The notes beneath the pieces are model-generated. The model saw only the letters and a list, made by a program, of their open reading frames with translations. It was not told the origin of the DNA and did no database searches. Both the position numbers and the translations under genes were made by a program. Of a stretch of DNA of 8,211 nucleotides, positions 6,086 through 8,211 are shown in pieces; position 1 is the stretch's first letter; the number at the start of each line of letters is the position of its first letter. Source of the DNA: Streptosporangiaceae bacterium (GTDB lineage Bacteria; Actinomycetota; Actinomycetes; Streptosporangiales; Streptosporangiaceae); the NCBI GenBank assembly GCA_030039095.1, contig JASHQP010000263.1:1-8211 (forward strand). Direction: 5' to 3'.

Positions 6086-6166
6086 GTGTCGCCTGCTAGT
6101 TCGGTCCGCCAGGGGTCGCCTGCTCGTGCGGCGCACCCGGCCGCCATCCAGCAAGGGAAGGGGTGA
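6086..6166 (+). CDS. 26-codon leader ORF, or the true N-terminus of the sigma factor
   Basis: GTG 6086 opens a 26-residue Ala/Pro/Ser-rich, basic ORF (begins [15 protein letters not shown], ends QQGKG) that stops at TGA 6164-6166. The stop overlaps the sigma-factor GTG 6163-6165 in GTGA. The two frames meet at a GGGG run (6160-6163) followed by TGA. One additional G would read QQGKG-VTALAS continuously. The basic Ala/Ser-rich composition would suit the start of an actinobacterial principal sigma factor. Alternatives are a coupled leader peptide or -1 slippage, since GGG at 6161-6163 can re-pair on GGG at 6160-6162. Confidence 0.4.
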   Translation: MSPASSVRQGSPARAAHPAAIQQGKG

Positions 6167-7797
6167 CCGCGTTGGCAAGCGCTACGAGCTCGGCAGCGCG
6201 GAGGCAGTCACGGCCATCGGGCCAGGCTCCTTCGGGGCGGAATCCATCGGGACCGGCCGCTGCTGATGGCGCGGCGAAGGGTGCCGATTCCGCGGTCGCG
6301 CTGGTTGATGGCGATCCGGCAGCGGACGGCCAGCGCAACTCCGAAGCGCCTGCGGCGGCGAAACGCCAGAATTCCGCCGGGCGTGGCGGGCGCGGCCAGC
6401 GCGGACGCCGGTCCGGCGGTTCGGCCACGGCCGTGCGTGAGCCCGGCTCCGGCGCGGTCAACGGCGCCGGGCCCGCCGAGGTGGACGGCCATGACGGCGA
6501 CGAGAACGCGGACGCGAATTTTGCCGATGCGGCCGGCGAAGAGCTGGAGGCCGAGGAGGACGTCGACCTGGACGGCGAGCCTGACCTCGCCGCCGTCGGC
6601 GAGCTGGACGTCGAGGCCGATCTGGAAGAGCTCGTGTCCGGCGAGGACGACGAGGAAGACTCCGACGAGGCCGTCGCCGATCTGGAGATCGACGACCATG
6701 ACGACGCCGACTCCGGCCAGGAGGAGGGCCGGCAGCGGGAGTCCGCCGCCCGCGGGCCCGGCGAATCCGCCGCCGCGGACGGCCAGCTCCAGTCCGTGAA
6801 GCCCGCCGGGGAAGAGGCCGAGGACGAGGCGTTCGTCTACGGCGACGACGACGAGGACCTGCCCGCCGCTCAGGTTGCGGTCGCCGGGGCCACCTCCGAC
6901 CCGGTCAAGGACTACCTGAAGCAGATCGGCAAGGTGCCGCTGCTCAACGCGGAGCAGGAAGTCGAGCTAGCCAAGCGCATCGAGGCCGGCCTGTTCGCCG
7001 AGGAGAAGCTCGCGGAGAGCGGCTCGCTGCGCCCGGAGTCCAGGGATGACCTGGAGTGGATCGCCGACGACGGCCGGCGGGCCAAGGACCACCTGCTCGA
7101 GGCCAACCTGCGCCTCGTGGTCTCGCTGGCCAAGCGGTACACCGGCCGCGGCATGCTGTTCCTCGACCTGATCCAGGAAGGGAACCTCGGCCTGATCCGC
7201 GCGGTGGAGAAGTTCGACTACACCAAGGGCTACAAGTTCTCCACGTATGCCACCTGGTGGATCCGGCAGGCGATCACGAGGGCGATGGCCGACCAGGCCC
7301 GCACGATCCGGATCCCGGTGCACATGGTCGAGGTCATCAACAAGCTGGCCCGGGTACAGCGGCAGATGCTGCAGGACCTGGGCAGGGAGCCGACACCCGA
7401 GGAACTGGCCGTCGAGCTGGACATGACCCCGGAAAAGGTCATCGAGGTGCAGAAGTACGGCCGTGAGCCGATCTCCCTGCACACCCCGCTCGGCGAGGAC
7501 GGGGACAGCGAGTTCGGCGACCTGATCGAGGACTCCGAGGCGATCCAGCCGGGCGAGGCGGTCAGCTTCACGCTGCTGCAGGAGCAGCTGCACTCGGTGC
7601 TCGACACGCTGTCGGAGCGCGAGGCGGGCGTGGTCTCGATGCGGTTCGGCCTGACCGACGGCCAGCCGAAGACGCTCGACGAGATCGGCAAGGTATACGG
7701 GGTGACCAGGGAGCGGATCCGGCAGATCGAGTCGAAGACGATGTCGAAGCTCCGGCACCCGTCCCGCTCTCAGGTGCTGCGCGACTACCTGGACTGA
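6163..7797 (+). CDS. rpoD: Principal (housekeeping) RNA polymerase sigma factor, RpoD/HrdB/SigA
   Basis: The sigma-70 subunit directs RNA polymerase to housekeeping promoters. The 544-residue product has an Ala/Arg-rich start, a very acidic Asp/Glu segment at about 107-190, and region 1.2 from [16 protein letters not shown] (246 on). Region 2 runs from about 310 to 376: [38 protein letters not shown], then [19 protein letters not shown], the -10 recognition and melting segment. Region 3 is at about 377-460. Region 4 begins near SEREAGVV (484-491) and holds the helix-turn-helix [10 protein letters not shown] (514-523), ending RDYLD. The C-terminal 300 residues closely match my memory of Streptomyces HrdB. 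GTG 6163 has AAGGGAAGG immediately before it, too close to be ideal; TTG 6172 is better spaced. A start at 6086 is possible if the G-run is miscounted. The gene is also called hrdB or sigA. Confidence 0.97.
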   Translation: MTALASATSSAARRQSRPSGQAPSGRNPSGPAAADGAAKGADSAVALVDGDPAADGQRNSEAPAAAKRQNSAGRGGRGQRGRRSGGSATAVREPGSGAVNGAGPAEVDGHDGDENADANFADAAGEELEAEEDVDLDGEPDLAAVGELDVEADLEELVSGEDDEEDSDEAVADLEIDDHDDADSGQEEGRQRESAARGPGESAAADGQLQSVKPAGEEAEDEAFVYGDDDEDLPAAQVAVAGATSDPVKDYLKQIGKVPLLNAEQEVELAKRIEAGLFAEEKLAESGSLRPESRDDLEWIADDGRRAKDHLLEANLRLVVSLAKRYTGRGMLFLDLIQEGNLGLIRAVEKFDYTKGYKFSTYATWWIRQAITRAMADQARTIRIPVHMVEVINKLARVQRQMLQDLGREPTPEELAVELDMTPEKVIEVQKYGREPISLHTPLGEDGDSEFGDLIEDSEAIQPGEAVSFTLLQEQLHSVLDTLSEREAGVVSMRFGLTDGQPKTLDEIGKVYGVTRERIRQIESKTMSKLRHPSRSQVLRDYLD

Positions 7798-7817
7798 CCG
7801 GCCGCTTCCGGCGCAGT
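7793..7817. terminator. Possible bidirectional hairpin terminator between convergent genes
   Basis: ACTG (7793-7796) can pair with CAGT (7814-7817), and CCGG (7798-7801) with CCGG (7808-7811), around the loop CCGCTT. This gives about eight base pairs with a small internal loop. It overlaps the rpoD stop and reaches the last bases before the ECF stop, so it could serve both strands. There is no T tract on either side, and the stem is weak. Confidence 0.3.
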
Positions 7818-8211
7818 TCAGTTCCTGGCCACGGTCACGGAGCCGACATCGGCGAAGGCCTCGATCGCGTGACCGAGCCGCCGCCGAGCCCGGTGCATCC
7901 GGGACTTGACGGTTCCCACGGACACGCCGAGGGCGACCGCCGCCGCCTTCTGGTCAAGGCCTGACCACGCGCACAACTCGATGACCTCGCGCTCGTGGCG
8001 CGGCAGCTGCGTCAAGGCGTGGCGCACCGTCGCCATCAGGCGCTCGCTGTCGACCGCGGCGGCGACGGCGTCCGCATGGTCGCCGGAGGCCTCGTCTGCA
8101 GGGACGACCCGGTGCAGGGCGGGACGGTACCGCCTGCTGGCCCGCCTGTGGCTGCGCAGCACGTGATTGGCCACGCCGAGTAGCCAGGGGAGCGCCGACT
8201 CACGGTCGATC
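7818..8211 (-). CDS. ECF-family RNA polymerase sigma factor, N-terminus cut by window edge
   Basis: This is the C-terminal 130 residues of an extracytoplasmic-function sigma factor. The reverse strand enters the window as IDRESALPWLLGVANHVLRS, the end of sigma region 2 (2.4, -10 binding), followed by a basic RRASRRYRPALHR stretch and an acidic linker. Region 4 follows, with LPRHEREVIELCAWSGLDQ and the helix-turn-helix QKAAAVALGVSVGTVKSRMHRARRRL. An apparent GTG start at 8174 is internal, because family homology continues upstream to the edge. It is convergent with rpoD, with 20 bases between stops. No anti-sigma gene lies downstream in the window, and a partner could lie upstream outside it. 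The exact ECF group and its signal cannot be told from this half. Confidence 0.92.
   Translation of the reverse strand, partial: IDRESALPWLLGVANHVLRSHRRASRRYRPALHRVVPADEASGDHADAVAAAVDSERLMATVRHALTQLPRHEREVIELCAWSGLDQKAAAVALGVSVGTVKSRMHRARRRLGHAIEAFADVGSVTVARN

Larger units (their letters stand above)
5854..6162 (+). other. Spacer between phosphatase and rpoD genes, likely rpoD promoter and leader region
   Basis: The spacer is less GC-biased than its flanks. It contains an ECF-like promoter candidate (5899-5924), a weaker housekeeping-type candidate (6024-6050), and a strong ribosome binding site with a 26-codon ORF (6073-6166). A 65-codon frame from ATG 5850 overlaps the phosphatase stop in ATGA and has a good AGGAAGGG at 5836-5843, but only about 57% of its codons end in G or C, so I do not call it a gene. 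I see no obvious rho-independent terminator after the phosphatase, so read-through into rpoD is possible. Confidence 0.5.

Noticed and set aside
6967..7758. 263-codon open frame antisense to rpoD
   Set aside because: It lies entirely under the highly conserved sigma regions 1.2-4, so it is a shadow of that coding sequence.
7818..8174. Complete 118-residue regulator starting at GTG 8174
   Set aside because: The frame stays open to the window edge and encodes RESALPWLLGVANH, part of ECF sigma region 2, so the GTG is internal and the gene is truncated by the window.

Overview
The window is very GC-rich, uses GTG starts freely and overlaps genes by four bases. Its principal sigma factor has C-terminal regions closely matching my memory of Streptomyces HrdB, with a long acidic N-terminal extension. 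This points to a high-GC actinomycete (Streptomyces/Streptosporangiales-like). The genus cannot be fixed from the sequence alone.

Left arm (1-3001, minus strand): three genes read leftward as a tightly coupled operon. The first is an uncharacterised two-part gene (3001->1289) cut by a single in-frame TAG at 2587-2585. It overlaps pxpA (1292->522) by GTGA, and pxpA overlaps pxpB (525->1, running off the left edge) by GTGA. PxpA and PxpB are subunits of ATP-dependent 5-oxoprolinase, which turns 5-oxoproline (pyroglutamate) into glutamate. The third subunit, PxpC, is expected beyond the left edge.

Divergent spacer (3002-3691): no convincing protein gene. It holds a degenerate tandem repeat (3362-3449), a relatively AT-rich patch (about 3485-3530) and two imperfect 25-bp direct repeats 27 bp apart (3620-3671) just before the next gene.

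Right arm (3692-7797, plus strand): a 711-residue PAS-PAS-GAF-PP2C (SpoIIE/RsbU-type) serine phosphatase, then a 309-bp spacer with candidate promoters, then the principal sigma factor gene (rpoD/hrdB/sigA). Both genes are preceded by a short ORF with a much better Shine-Dalgarno than the downstream start. In both cases the short ORF is out of frame and meets the main frame at a GGGGTG run. That may mean coupled leader peptides, frameshifting, or one missing G in each run of the assembly.

Right edge (7818-8211, minus strand): the C-terminal part of an ECF sigma factor, convergent with rpoD and only 20 bp from it, with a possible shared hairpin terminator.

Most of the window is recognisable actinobacterial chromosome. 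The parts worth a second look are the amber-split gene tied to 5-oxoprolinase, the paired leader/G-run junctions, the repeat-bearing divergent spacer, and an ECF/SigR-like promoter candidate ahead of rpoD. I found no CRISPR array, transposon, tRNA or rRNA.
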